Shown here piece by piece: positions 53,760 to 62,694 of a stretch of 64,000 nucleotides of DNA; the first letter of the stretch is position 1; each line of letters begins with the position of its first letter. The notes under the pieces were generated by a model, which worked only from the letters and a program-made list of their open reading frames with translations, had not been told where the DNA came from and ran no database searches. Location: contig JBEVXH010000001.1 in assembly GCA_040506195.1 (NCBI GenBank), positions 1-64,000 of the forward strand, given 5' to 3'. This DNA is from Thiodiazotropha sp040506195. Its GTDB lineage: Bacteria; Pseudomonadota; Gammaproteobacteria; Chromatiales; Chromatiaceae. The translations under genes were made by a program, and so were the position numbers.

Positions 53760-55709
53760 TCAGCGCACCTCCACATCTGTACCGTGCACCCAACTCGGAT
53801 CACCCTTTCCCACATCACCAACAGGCGCGGCAAAGGCATCGGCCACCAGGGTGTCCACATTGCCGCCGGTGAGGGATCGCATAAAGGCGACCAGTTCCTG
53901 TTTCTCAGATTCATTTAATCCCAACGGCCTGATCAAGGGATCGAGCAGCTCGTTTGCGACACCCCCCCTGTCATAAAACTCAACGATTTCACGCAGGGTA
54001 CTGAAGGAACCGTTATGCATGTATGGTGCTGTGAGCGCTACATTGCGCAAACTGGGTGTCTTGTACTTCCAGCGGTCGTTGGGATTTTGCGTCACCTCAT
54101 ACAGCCCCACGTCAGTGGGTGCCGGCTCGCCCACCTGTTCGATGACCGATCGATCGATCTGCAGGGTCACACCCGGCGCCAGCGTCACCGGCTGCGTCTC
54201 GGGCACTATTCCCATCGATTCCCTGTACCCGATACCGGTGTTGTGCAGGCCATCGTCACTGAAGAGGGCATGCTTGTCGCCTATGTGGTGGCAGGCCACG
54301 CATCCCGCCTTGCCGACAAAGAGTTCAAAACCCCGTTGCGCTGAAGCGGAGAGCGCCAGTTTGTCGCCCCCATAGTACCAATGATCGAAGGGTGAGCCTC
54401 CGGAAACGAGGGCGCGTTCATAGCTGGCGATGGCCATGCCGAGCGTCTCCATACTCACTCCCCTGCCATCGAAAGCAGCCTCGAAGCTACCTTTATAGTC
54501 GTCGATCTCGCGGATCTTCTCCAGAACATAGCCGATCGACGGATTGGCCATCTCGTTCCTGGCCAGCAACGGACCCCAGACCTGCTGTTCCAGGGTCTGT
54601 TCGCGCCCGTCGTGAAACAGCAGGGCGGCATAGGCCGAATTGTAGATGGTAGGCGAGTTGCGCCGCACGCTGCGCCCCTCCATGCCTACCGCCATGGCCA
54701 GTTCGTTGCTGGTGAACCCCTGCTCTGGGACATGGCACATGGCGCAAGAGAAGGTGTCGTTGAGCGAGAGCCTGCGGTCATAGAAGAGCTTTCTGCCGAG
54801 CTCGATCTTTTCCCGGCTGATGGGATTGTTTCCAGGCACCGGCACCGGGGGCAGTCCCAGTGGCGGCTGTTCGATAAAGGTCATCAGATCCGCAACCTGG
54901 CCTTTCCTCAACTCCAGATCGAGGGATCGAGTAACATAGCTCTCCTGCTCGTAACCCTGTTTATCATCCCCCGGTTTCGATAATTTTGAAGGCTCGGGGA
55001 AGCTGAGAGCAGCCTTTAACGACCGACCTTGATTCTCTTCCTGCATCAGTAGCGTCTTCACATCGTTGATGATCAGATCGTGATGGAGAAAATCGACACT
55101 GTAGATGTTGCGTATACGCTTTTGCGGATCGATGAGGAAAACCCGCAGCACATGGCTGTAGCCAACACTTGCCTTTCCGCTGCTGTCGACCTCCCGCTGG
55201 ATCACCTGATTATAGGATTGCAATATGGGTTGCAGCGCCCGATGCGAAGCGGTGGTAATGAACTGCCACTCACCTGAATTTCCGGCATAACGAAAATTAT
55301 TGGCATAGAGATTCATCACCTCCGGCGTGTCGACTTCGGGATCGAAACTCAGACTGATCAGCTTCAGCCTGTCGGCCAACATCGCATCCCTTTTCATCGC
55401 CGATTTGATCTTATAGAAGACATGGGAAGAGAGCGGGCATCCGTTAACGTCGCTGCAGGTACTGTAGATAAACGCCAACAGGACATAGCGGTCATTGAAG
55501 AGGTCGTGCAGACGCTGCTGTTTCCCTTCGCTGTTGAGCACCAACCCATTCCCTGCCTCACCTAGCGGTGGTAGGGAATAACTGCCGATCGCCGGCAGTG
55601 TGTAGCCCAACTTACCATAGCCCGGCGCTGAATCGGATAACGGATCGGCTGACGCCGTTGAAATCAGGATGGCGGCAAGCCAGACAGATCGTATGAAAAG
55701 ATTATACAT
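53760..55709 (-). CDS. SCO-domain / diheme cytochrome c peroxidase (MauG-like) fusion
   Basis: 649-residue exported protein. After a signal peptide (WLAAILISTASA), the first ~230 residues are SCO/thioredoxin-like, with the motif changed to CSDVNGC (C-x5-C rather than C-x3-C) and a retained histidine in GYSHVLRVFLID. The C-terminal ~350 residues are a diheme peroxidase/MauG domain with CAMCH and CVACHH heme sites. Methanethiol oxidase makes H2O2, so a peroxidase or a MauG-like cofactor-maturation role is plausible. Single-chain fusion is unusual: these are often separate genes. Confidence 0.9.
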   Translation of the reverse strand: MYNLFIRSVWLAAILISTASADPLSDSAPGYGKLGYTLPAIGSYSLPPLGEAGNGLVLNSEGKQQRLHDLFNDRYVLLAFIYSTCSDVNGCPLSSHVFYKIKSAMKRDAMLADRLKLISLSFDPEVDTPEVMNLYANNFRYAGNSGEWQFITTASHRALQPILQSYNQVIQREVDSSGKASVGYSHVLRVFLIDPQKRIRNIYSVDFLHHDLIINDVKTLLMQEENQGRSLKAALSFPEPSKLSKPGDDKQGYEQESYVTRSLDLELRKGQVADLMTFIEQPPLGLPPVPVPGNNPISREKIELGRKLFYDRRLSLNDTFSCAMCHVPEQGFTSNELAMAVGMEGRSVRRNSPTIYNSAYAALLFHDGREQTLEQQVWGPLLARNEMANPSIGYVLEKIREIDDYKGSFEAAFDGRGVSMETLGMAIASYERALVSGGSPFDHWYYGGDKLALSASAQRGFELFVGKAGCVACHHIGDKHALFSDDGLHNTGIGYRESMGIVPETQPVTLAPGVTLQIDRSVIEQVGEPAPTDVGLYEVTQNPNDRWKYKTPSLRNVALTAPYMHNGSFSTLREIVEFYDRGGVANELLDPLIRPLGLNESEKQELVAFMRSLTGGNVDTLVADAFAAPVGDVGKGDPSWVHGTDVEVR

Positions 55710-55726
55710 AGGCGCTCCCAGACAGC

Positions 55727-55790
55727 GGCAACCCCGACAGAGATCTGTCCGGCAGGGTTGCCTCCCTCCGGATGCCAGTCAGACATCCGG
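55727..55790. other. Two hairpins between mtoX and the downstream gene
   Basis: GGCAACCC/GGGTTGCC with an inner ACAG/CTGT stem (55727-55762), then CCGGATG/CATCCGG (55768-55790). There is no T-run. They may protect the mtoX message or reduce read-through into the peroxidase gene. Confidence 0.5.
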
Positions 55791-55801
55791 AACTGCCTAT
55801 A

Positions 55802-57190
55802 TCACTTGACGATGGACTTCAGGCTGGCTACGGAGACCTCCTTTTCCTCAGGCCTGACTGCACCATAGAGGGAGTAAGCACCGAAACGCATCTGGTGGGC
55901 GCGGCCGAGTTTCTCTTTATTGAAGTCGATAGCGAATTTCTCCACCAGCTTTTTGCCGTCCCAGACATAGCTCTTGAAGAACTGTTCGTTATCCTCGCCC
56001 TTCTTATCCCAGTTGGCCAGCAGCGAAGAGGTGTAGTAGATACGGGTACTGTCCCAGCTGGAGGAGGCCATATTGACCTGGCGGCCGATCTTCTTTTCGT
56101 AGACCTGCTTGGGATTGTGCGGATCGGTCATGTCGAAGAGCCGGGTCTTGCCGTCCATAAAGGTGTTGACCCAGAGCCGGCTATCGTCGGAACTGATGGA
56201 GATATCCACCGGCAACGGCACCTTGGAAGGATCGCCGATATCGGCCACGGCCTTGGCCTGCCACTCACCGTTCTCATCCTCATAGATCAGGTGCAGCTTG
56301 GAGGTGAGTGCGGTGGAGGTGACACACCAGTTATGGTTCGGCTGCCATGCACAACGGATCTCCAGCGGCGCACCGGGTACGTCGAAGACCTTTTTCGGCT
56401 TCTTGCTGTGCAGGTCCCACAACACCACGGTGTTACCGAAGCGTTTCATCGCCTCTTTGTCCTGCAGCATTTTGCCGAAGTCCATCATGTAGTTGGACCA
56501 GCCTGTGAACGAGGAGGTGAGCATGATGTTACGCCGCGGCAATACACGCACATCGTAGTTGTAGCCGTCGGCGTATTTGCCGGTCTTCTCCGCACCGCGC
56601 AGGTTCTGATCCGTGGGCATCCAGTGGGTCGCCACATACTCTCCATCGTTGGTGTATTCAACCAGGGCTGTGCGGCCGCCGTGGTCCTTGTTGTTGGAGA
56701 GACCGGTGATCATGATGCGTCCCGGCAAGGCATAGGTAGTGTGGGGACCGACCACGCCGCCGCTTTTCTCCACAAAATCGGTAACGACCTTGTGCAGTTT
56801 GGGCTTGGCCGGATCGCTGTGAACGTCGAAGATGAAGAGTTTATTGGTGTCGAGACCGCCAGCCCAGAGATAGTGCCGGTCATCGGTGAAGCCGGAGTGA
56901 TGGGCCTCATTGCGTCCGCCTACAGACAGGCTGTGGACCACCTTGCCGTAGTTGGATGATTTCGGATTGACGTCAATTGTCACCAGCTTGTCCTGTCCGT
57001 CGCCCAATCCCTCGATGCCAAGGGTCCAGACATAGACGAAATCCTCCTGGCCGACAATCTTGGCCATGTAGGGTGACTGGCATGTTTCATCGGCTTGCAG
57101 GGGCAGAACCGCACCGAAAAGTGTGGTCCCGAGAGCCAGGGCGGATACCAAGGCAATGGATTTGGCGGGCTTTTTCTTGAATAGCCTCAT
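55802..57190 (-). CDS. mtoX: Methanethiol oxidase, SBP56 (selenium-binding protein) family
   Basis: 462-residue copper enzyme converting methanethiol + O2 to formaldehyde, sulfide and H2O2. It has an N-terminal signal peptide (SIALVSALALGTTLFGAVLP), as in periplasmic bacterial MtoX. SBP56-family segments include ETCQSPYMAKIVGQEDFVYV (in parts), HHSGFTDDRHYLWAGGLD, PHTTYALPGRIMITGLSN and CAWQPNHNWCVTSTA. The downstream SCO and MauG/peroxidase genes match published mtoX neighbourhoods. Transcription should come from the TetR-operator promoter, leaving a ~210-nt leader. Confidence 0.93.
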   Translation of the reverse strand: MRLFKKKPAKSIALVSALALGTTLFGAVLPLQADETCQSPYMAKIVGQEDFVYVWTLGIEGLGDGQDKLVTIDVNPKSSNYGKVVHSLSVGGRNEAHHSGFTDDRHYLWAGGLDTNKLFIFDVHSDPAKPKLHKVVTDFVEKSGGVVGPHTTYALPGRIMITGLSNNKDHGGRTALVEYTNDGEYVATHWMPTDQNLRGAEKTGKYADGYNYDVRVLPRRNIMLTSSFTGWSNYMMDFGKMLQDKEAMKRFGNTVVLWDLHSKKPKKVFDVPGAPLEIRCAWQPNHNWCVTSTALTSKLHLIYEDENGEWQAKAVADIGDPSKVPLPVDISISSDDSRLWVNTFMDGKTRLFDMTDPHNPKQVYEKKIGRQVNMASSSWDSTRIYYTSSLLANWDKKGEDNEQFFKSYVWDGKKLVEKFAIDFNKEKLGRAHQMRFGAYSLYGAVRPEEKEVSVASLKSIVK

Positions 57191-57407
57191 AGTTTTAACC
57201 TCCGTCGGTATTAATTAATTACTACTATCGTGCGTTACTTCAGCCCTCCTCCTGCAGTTGGCCTATCTTGACCTGCGCGTTGCTCTGCACAGTCCTGATT
57301 TACTACTCGTTACGCTTGTTTGCCGATGATCCTTCGGCTTGAAAACCGTCTTCACGCTCTCTAGTCCCGCTGCGGTACAGCAGTCAGTGAGGTGAGTGGT
57401 TAAAAAT

Positions 57408-57436
57408 AAAGTAGAATGAATATTCATTCTTGTCAA
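57408..57436 (-). promoter_or_regulatory. mtoX promoter with TetR operator in the spacer
   Basis: Minus strand: TTGACA, 17 bp, TACTTT. The spacer contains the perfect 16-bp palindrome GAATGAATATTCATTC (57414-57429). The same design occurs before tlpA. On the other strand TTGTCA (57430-57435), 19 bp and TATAAT (57455-57460) could be the tetR promoter, so the operator would serve both directions. Confidence 0.8.
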
Positions 57437-57490
57437 ATTTTTTACTATGCTGGTTATAATTGCCGACAAAATAAACCTATAGGAACCCGC

Positions 57491-58129
57491 ATGCCGCATC
57501 TTAAAAAAGACACCCCGGCCGACGCCCCCGTGGACTGCCGTATTTTGAGCACAGCCCTCGACCTCTTTGTCGAACTGGGCTTTCACAACGTCTCGATACA
57601 CGACATCCAGAAACAGGCCAACGTCAGCATCGGCTCTATCTACAACCATTTCGGCGGTAAAGAGGGCGTTGCCAAGGCGCTCTTCTACCGTCTGATCAGG
57701 GAGATGGAGGAGTTGGTGGAGGACGTCATCGCCGAGGAACTGAGTTTCCGGGAGAGCTGCAACCGCATCATCTACCTGCTCTTTAAATACACCGAAACAA
57801 AGCGCAATATCGTCTCCTACGTACTGCATGCCAAACACCATGAGTTTCTGCCCGATGAGCCCCCGATCTGCAGCTCCACCCCTTTCAAGGCAATGCGCAA
57901 CATTGTGCAGAAGGGGATAGAGTCGGGCGAGATCCGGCAAGGCGACCCTTGGGTCGTCGCCTCCAACATCTTCGGCGGTGCCATACGCTTGATCCATCTG
58001 CGTCTGGACGGTGTGCTTAACGAGCCTCTGCCCAATCTTTACGAGGAACTGATCGACTGTATGTGGCACGGCATGATGCCGACCTCGGTGAGCGAGATAG
58101 TGGCGATAAGGCCTACGGGTAGTGCCTGA
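57491..58129 (+). CDS. TetR/AcrR-family repressor divergent from mtoX
   Basis: 212-residue regulator. The N-terminal helix-turn-helix is typical (ALDLFVELGFHNVSIHDIQK, ANVSIGSIYNHFGGKEGVA); the ligand domain is variable and has cysteines at VDC, SCN and PICSS. The ATG after AGGAAC is chosen; the frame is open 75 bp upstream but would overlap the promoter. It probably binds the two GAATGAAT-type operators and derepresses the mto genes when a thiol or aldehyde ligand is present; the ligand is a guess. Confidence 0.9.
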   Translation: MPHLKKDTPADAPVDCRILSTALDLFVELGFHNVSIHDIQKQANVSIGSIYNHFGGKEGVAKALFYRLIREMEELVEDVIAEELSFRESCNRIIYLLFKYTETKRNIVSYVLHAKHHEFLPDEPPICSSTPFKAMRNIVQKGIESGEIRQGDPWVVASNIFGGAIRLIHLRLDGVLNEPLPNLYEELIDCMWHGMMPTSVSEIVAIRPTGSA

Positions 58130-58286
58130 AAAATCGACACTCGGCATCGCTTGCGGTTCATTTGGCACAATCGAATCCCTCGACTTGCGCTTTGATTGGC
58201 GCTATTTCAGAGGCATAAGGGCCAATTGGATGAGCGTAAACCGGCTCTGGATCGTGAATGCGGCAGTTTGAGATCGGAAATACCCG

Positions 58287-58865
58287 TCATTTTTCACTCA
58301 ATTTGAAAGGGACCGGAACGCCGGGGACGAGTTCCAAGCCCGCCTCATACCATCCGTCACTGCCTTCCGGATACCAATAGAGATTTCGATAGCCCAGGGC
58401 ATCCGCCCGCTTGACTGCATTCCAGGACATCCAACAATCGACCACACAGTAGAAGACCAGCGCTCTATCCCTGTTACCCAGGGTGAGGCGTTCAAGGTTG
58501 GTTTGCATATAGGCATGCATGCGTGAATCGAGATAGCCATATCCCACATTCGGCAACCAGGTGCTTCCCGGAATATGCCACCTCTGTCTGCTCGGCAGCC
58601 AGGCGATACCGAACTCCTCCGTCTCCGGACGCAGGGTGATTGCCTGGACATCCAACAACAACGGATTCTGCCGACGTATCAGTTCGACAAGCGACCCGGT
58701 ATCGAGGCGTTTTCCGGCGGGCGGCATCTCGGGCAGAGGTGCTCGATAACGCGCAATGCGGTAACCCTCCGATGAAAAGAGCGGACTATCGGTCGCAAGC
58801 GTGACGCTAGGCGGTAGCAAAAGGATGGCGCATAGGATTGTCTCGGCAAAGGTACGCATCCTCAT
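58287..58865 (-). CDS. PQQ-dependent catabolism-associated CxxCW-type protein
   Basis: 192-residue exported rhodanese-like protein belonging to the family linked to PQQ alcohol dehydrogenase clusters. A signal peptide (AILLLPPSVTLATDS) is followed by LLDVQAITLRPETEEFG and HIPGSTWLPNVGYG. The key motif reads FYCVVDCWMSWNA, with three residues between the cysteines where the family name implies two. It ends the xox operon, 6 bp after the metallohydrolase gene. Confidence 0.85.
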   Translation of the reverse strand: MRMRTFAETILCAILLLPPSVTLATDSPLFSSEGYRIARYRAPLPEMPPAGKRLDTGSLVELIRRQNPLLLDVQAITLRPETEEFGIAWLPSRQRWHIPGSTWLPNVGYGYLDSRMHAYMQTNLERLTLGNRDRALVFYCVVDCWMSWNAVKRADALGYRNLYWYPEGSDGWYEAGLELVPGVPVPFKLSEK

Positions 58866-58871
58866 GCCGGG

Positions 58872-59816
58872 TCACTCTTGCACCACCCTGCCCCGGTCCA
58901 GCACCTTCGCCTCTATCTCCGGAAACAGATGGACGACTGAGCGTTGATACTCCTCGTGAAAGACCGCCAGTTCCATAATAGATGGGGGTGCATCGGGTTG
59001 CAGTACTTCGGCCATGCTCATCCCCTGTTCCGCAGCCTTGTTCAGACGGGTTGTCAACCATTGCAGATAATTTCGCGTCTGAGCGATTGCCCCGCTATCA
59101 GTGACTACACTGCCGTGCCCAGGTACCAGCAGCTTGAAATCAAGCTCGGCTATCGTATCAAGCGCCTGTAACCATTGTCCTACATCGGCATGGGGGGTGG
59201 TGGGCGTACGCCCATGAAAAACAACATCCGCAGCAAACAATACCCCGGTCGCATGATCGAGAATCACTAGATCGGCATGGGAGTGGCCATCAAGTTCAAT
59301 CAATTCAAGACGGTGACCTCCGATCTCCACAAAACCCGGTTTAACGGTTTCGGTCGGCACCACTACCCGGGTACCCGCCATCCACGCACCCGCCAGACGG
59401 TACATACTGTCGTTGAACAGTTCACCCTGTTCACGGATACCTTCAAGGGTACCTGCCAGGGCGGCTATGGGGATATCCTCGAAGGCCTGATTACCGAGGA
59501 TATGATCCGGGTGCAAGTGAGTGTTGAAGAGCTTCAGAATCGGTCGGTCGGTAATCCCGCCAATGACTGCGCGCAACTGTTCACCATAGAAGCGGGATGG
59601 CCCGCTATCGATCACGATCACGCCATCGTCCGTAACGATAAAACCGACATTGACGATATTACCCCCGTTGCTGAAATTGAAATGTTCATTTTCACCCAGC
59701 AGCACGTAGGTATCGGGTGCGATCTCAAGTGGTTTCAAGCCATATTCCTTGGCGCCCCATACCTGTGTGAGGAAACATATGCAGAATAGGAATATCACAA
59801 TTCGCCGCGGCGACAT
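58872..59816 (-). CDS. Quinoprotein relay system zinc metallohydrolase
   Basis: 314-residue exported metallo-beta-lactamase-fold protein. The metal motif NTHLHPDHILGN is intact, with later ligands in DGHSHADLVILD and VPGHGS. Such hydrolases are confined to PQQ-dehydrogenase clusters together with a SoxYZ-like carrier, and the substrate is unknown. The start shares a base with the upstream stop (TAATG), so the two are coupled. Confidence 0.9.
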   Translation of the reverse strand: MSPRRIVIFLFCICFLTQVWGAKEYGLKPLEIAPDTYVLLGENEHFNFSNGGNIVNVGFIVTDDGVIVIDSGPSRFYGEQLRAVIGGITDRPILKLFNTHLHPDHILGNQAFEDIPIAALAGTLEGIREQGELFNDSMYRLAGAWMAGTRVVVPTETVKPGFVEIGGHRLELIELDGHSHADLVILDHATGVLFAADVVFHGRTPTTPHADVGQWLQALDTIAELDFKLLVPGHGSVVTDSGAIAQTRNYLQWLTTRLNKAAEQGMSMAEVLQPDAPPSIMELAVFHEEYQRSVVHLFPEIEAKVLDRGRVVQE

Positions 59817-60604
59817 TACATCTCCACCTCATTCATGCCAGGTAAAAACCGCGCTTTGACTGGATTACCATTATTATCCGCCCCCACTACGGTTACGGAA
59901 TCACGCCTCGGCAGTTCGAGTGTGAGAACGGGATTTTCAGAGACGGGTTCATGCAGGAACAGGCGGGAGAGTATCTCCCCGTTCGCATCGTGAAATTCCA
60001 GATGGTCGATGTAGAACGCCGGTATGCCCGGCACTAACCCGGTGTCCATGGGATGCATGACGCGCATTCGTAGGCGCATGGAATCTTGATTTGACCAGAG
60101 TCTGCCGGCAACCTCTCCCATACGGCTGGCCCAGTCACTGTCTTCACTGCCGATACTGGGCAGGGTGCATCCACCGCCAGCCGCATCGACAATCCGTCCA
60201 CCTACATGCCATCGACCGTCACCTGCAAGTGCCGCGGCCCGGACCGGTGTAGCCTGCTGCACCTTAATGCGAAAGCCGATGATGGGCTTGGCATGAAGTG
60301 GTTCCAATTCAAGCACTTTATGGATGGGATTGAGTTCCGCGAACACCACGATCTTCAAGACCTCACCCAGTGCCGATGCGTCCACCAGGACCGGTACATT
60401 CATCGAATCTTCCGCATCGACGGGCGCCAATACCTGAACCCTGTCATCAAACACCACCGAGGCGCCGCCCAACAGGGATTGGTGCATATCCTCCCACATC
60501 GGCGAGTTCAATGGGTCGGTTTGGCCCTGTTGCGCGAAGCCTGGATTCACGACGCAATATAGGAAGATGCAGGAAAGAAACAACTGTTGGTCTATCGACT
60601 TCAC
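59816..60604 (-). CDS. Quinoprotein dehydrogenase-associated SoxYZ-like carrier
   Basis: 262-residue exported fusion of a SoxY-like and a SoxZ-like half. The carrier cysteine is in DAAGGGCTLPS, like the GGC swinging-arm motif of SoxY but internal. The SoxZ-like half has RMRVMHPMDTG and FYIDHLEF. I use the GTG start that follows AGGGAG; the open frame extends 51 bp upstream into the previous gene. It probably carries an intermediate to the neighbouring metallohydrolase. Confidence 0.88.
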   Translation of the reverse strand: MKSIDQQLFLSCIFLYCVVNPGFAQQGQTDPLNSPMWEDMHQSLLGGASVVFDDRVQVLAPVDAEDSMNVPVLVDASALGEVLKIVVFAELNPIHKVLELEPLHAKPIIGFRIKVQQATPVRAAALAGDGRWHVGGRIVDAAGGGCTLPSIGSEDSDWASRMGEVAGRLWSNQDSMRLRMRVMHPMDTGLVPGIPAFYIDHLEFHDANGEILSRLFLHEPVSENPVLTLELPRRDSVTVVGADNNGNPVKARFLPGMNEVEM

Positions 60605-60615
60605 ACTATGGCTCC

Positions 60616-61209
60616 CTAGGATCCGACCGGTTCGATTATGATGCGACGCAACCAATGCTTATCGGACGGTTCGTACAAGGCATCCGGATCGATGGGACGG
60701 AGATCACCCTCTTCCGGGGGAGCCTGGAGCACATTCAGATCGGTCTCTCTCAATTCCCCAACGAATCCATTCAGGTCGCGCTGAAATTTGAAGTAGAGAC
60801 CGTTCCAGGCATTAATGCTGTATTCCTGGGGGGTCTTGTGCAGAAACAACATGTCATATTCCAGGTCGGTCAGATCATCATGGTCTATCTTGCGCTTGAT
60901 TTCATAGGGATAAGGCAGATGGCAGATTAACTGGACCGGGTGCGGGAGACACTTGAATGGACGCATGGAGAGGAAGTGATTTTCAAACTGCGTCTCATCC
61001 CATTCGATGCGATAGCCTTGGCCATTTGCGCTATCCGCCAATATTAACGTTCCAAGCGATATCAACTCCTGCCGCTGATTTTCAGCACGTATACGATAGC
61101 GCTCATCGACGGCTTCCACCGTCCCTACCTCTGCGATCCCGGACAGTAGAATGATAACGAACCGGCAGCGCCAACCCGGTCTGTTAATCGCGCTGACTGA
61201 TGCGCCCAT
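60616..61209 (-). CDS. Unknown exported protein of the xox cluster
   Basis: About 197 residues. The N-terminus has a hydrophobic export segment (CRFVIILLSGIAEVGTVEA), then a soluble domain with motifs such as IRAENQRQELISLG, RPFKCLPHPVQLICHLPYPY (in parts) and WNGLYFKFQRDLNGFVG. I do not recognise it. It overlaps the xoxJ gene by 26 bp and is followed by the SoxYZ-like gene, so it is an integral member of the operon. An alternative start lies 9 bp upstream. Confidence 0.82.
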   Translation of the reverse strand: MGASVSAINRPGWRCRFVIILLSGIAEVGTVEAVDERYRIRAENQRQELISLGTLILADSANGQGYRIEWDETQFENHFLSMRPFKCLPHPVQLICHLPYPYEIKRKIDHDDLTDLEYDMLFLHKTPQEYSINAWNGLYFKFQRDLNGFVGELRETDLNVLQAPPEEGDLRPIDPDALYEPSDKHWLRRIIIEPVGS

Positions 61210-62095
61210 CAGATTCAACCCGTACCAGCCTGGTTCGGCTTGGTAATTGATAGGTGGAGCGATACTGCGTAAATATCTTTCTTAATGAACTACTCTGGCG
61301 TAGCTGGGACATTGCCTGCTCCACTGCTTCAGCCAAGGCACCGTTACCCTGCTTCACCGCGGCACCCAGATCCCATCCGGAAGTACTCAGGCCGGGCATC
61401 TGTATCGGTCCCACAGCATAATTGGCCATCTGATCACCCAGTGCGAACTCAATCTCACTGCGCGGACCGGCAACACCGGCAACCTTACCGTTTTTCAGGG
61501 CGTTAACCGCTTTACCGATATTCGAAAAGTGGACAACCTGATTGCGGATTTTGCCATTGTAGGCGGACAGGAGATAGAAATCCGTCAGGGTATCCAACTC
61601 AACACCCACCTTTTCGCGACTGAAATAGTCCAATGGATCGAGATTGGCCCCGACTCCTTTCGCAACCGCCACCACGACCTGTTCCCGATAATAGGGTGCA
61701 ACGAAGACGACACGATCATTCTCTTCGGCAAACGCGGCATCATAGGGAACATGCAGCATTACATCGGCTACGCCTCCGCCCAGGTAATGCCCCTTCCATA
61801 CATTATTGCGCAGATCGTCTTCCATCGATTCGTCGGCGCCCACCGCCCTGATTGCCGCCGCCACACCCAGTGACTTGGCAAGTGCATGGGCGATGTCCGC
61901 ATCTATTCCGACAATCCTGCCCCGTTCGTCACGATAGGAAAAAGGCGGGAAGTCGGTGTATACCGCAACTTCCAGGACACCACGCTCTCTAATGCGATCC
62001 AATGCAGTGGGTTCATCCTCGGCTGTCGCCGGACTCGCCAACATAAGAGAGGCAACTGCAGCCGCAAAGATTAAAATGTCTTTGATCCTATACAT
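61184..62095 (-). CDS. xoxJ: XoxJ-type periplasmic binding protein of the quinoprotein system
   Basis: 303-residue solute-binding-fold protein with a signal peptide (IFAAAVASLMLASPATA). It begins its domain with LDRIRERGVLEVAVYTDFPPFSYRD (in parts), as in polar amino-acid binding proteins, but no ABC permease lies nearby. In lanthanide methanol dehydrogenase clusters this protein (XoxJ) is thought to help activate XoxF. It lies 30 bp after the cytochrome gene. Confidence 0.9.
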   Translation of the reverse strand: MYRIKDILIFAAAVASLMLASPATAEDEPTALDRIRERGVLEVAVYTDFPPFSYRDERGRIVGIDADIAHALAKSLGVAAAIRAVGADESMEDDLRNNVWKGHYLGGGVADVMLHVPYDAAFAEENDRVVFVAPYYREQVVVAVAKGVGANLDPLDYFSREKVGVELDTLTDFYLLSAYNGKIRNQVVHFSNIGKAVNALKNGKVAGVAGPRSEIEFALGDQMANYAVGPIQMPGLSTSGWDLGAAVKQGNGALAEAVEQAMSQLRQSSSLRKIFTQYRSTYQLPSRTRLVRVESDGRISQRD

Positions 62096-62124
62096 ATCAC
62101 TCTCTCACCGTTATGTCTCGATGA

Positions 62125-62553
62125 CTACTCTTCAACAGGCAGGGTCACCAGCCAGGTCCTGATCGACCAGAGCGCCTCCTGAGAAAGGATGCCCTCAAAC
62201 TTCGGCATGTAGGTAATTCCGTTACGTACGGCACCGTTGCGGGCACGATACATAAACCACTCATCGCCCTCATCTTCGGGTGGCAGCAAACGCAGATCAG
62301 GGGCGATGCCGCCGGAAACGGCACCCAGGCCATGACATCGCGCGCAGTTTTGATTATAGGCGGAAGCCCCGGTCTTCACGGCATCCGCATTATCTCTGTA
62401 TGGATTTACCTCGAGCCAATCCTCACCCAATTGAGGCAGGTGTTTGGTATCAACGGCCTGAGGCGCCACATCGCCGTGCGCTAAAGCCTTACCCGCAATA
62501 ATAGCCGATAATACTAGACCGAGTCCGACTTTAATTGATGTTGAGATTTGCAT
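62125..62553 (-). CDS. Cytochrome c (XoxG/PedF-like), electron acceptor of the dehydrogenase
   Basis: 142-residue exported monoheme cytochrome c. Signal peptide ending GKALAHG; heme site NCARCHGLGAVSGG; methionine ligand in ITYMPKF. The region PQLGEDWLEVNPYRDN resembles the c-550 PedF group; by position it takes the role of XoxG, the acceptor for XoxF. It lies between xoxF and xoxJ. Confidence 0.9.
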   Translation of the reverse strand: MQISTSIKVGLGLVLSAIIAGKALAHGDVAPQAVDTKHLPQLGEDWLEVNPYRDNADAVKTGASAYNQNCARCHGLGAVSGGIAPDLRLLPPEDEGDEWFMYRARNGAVRNGITYMPKFEGILSQEALWSIRTWLVTLPVEE

Positions 62554-62694
62554 GTGGAGATACTCCAGGTAATCAAACAGAAATCCTGAGAATGATCGTC
62601 ATGCCCGATAACCATCCGGCAGATTTCTCTTTCGCTATTTGTCTGTCAGTGTTGGATTGTAAGTTGATTGGTCAGAACTGCTGAGCGAGGGCCA

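Noticed and set aside
55772..56959. 395-codon plus-strand frame opposite mtoX
   Set aside because: It mirrors mtoX; composition and lack of motifs mark it as a shadow.
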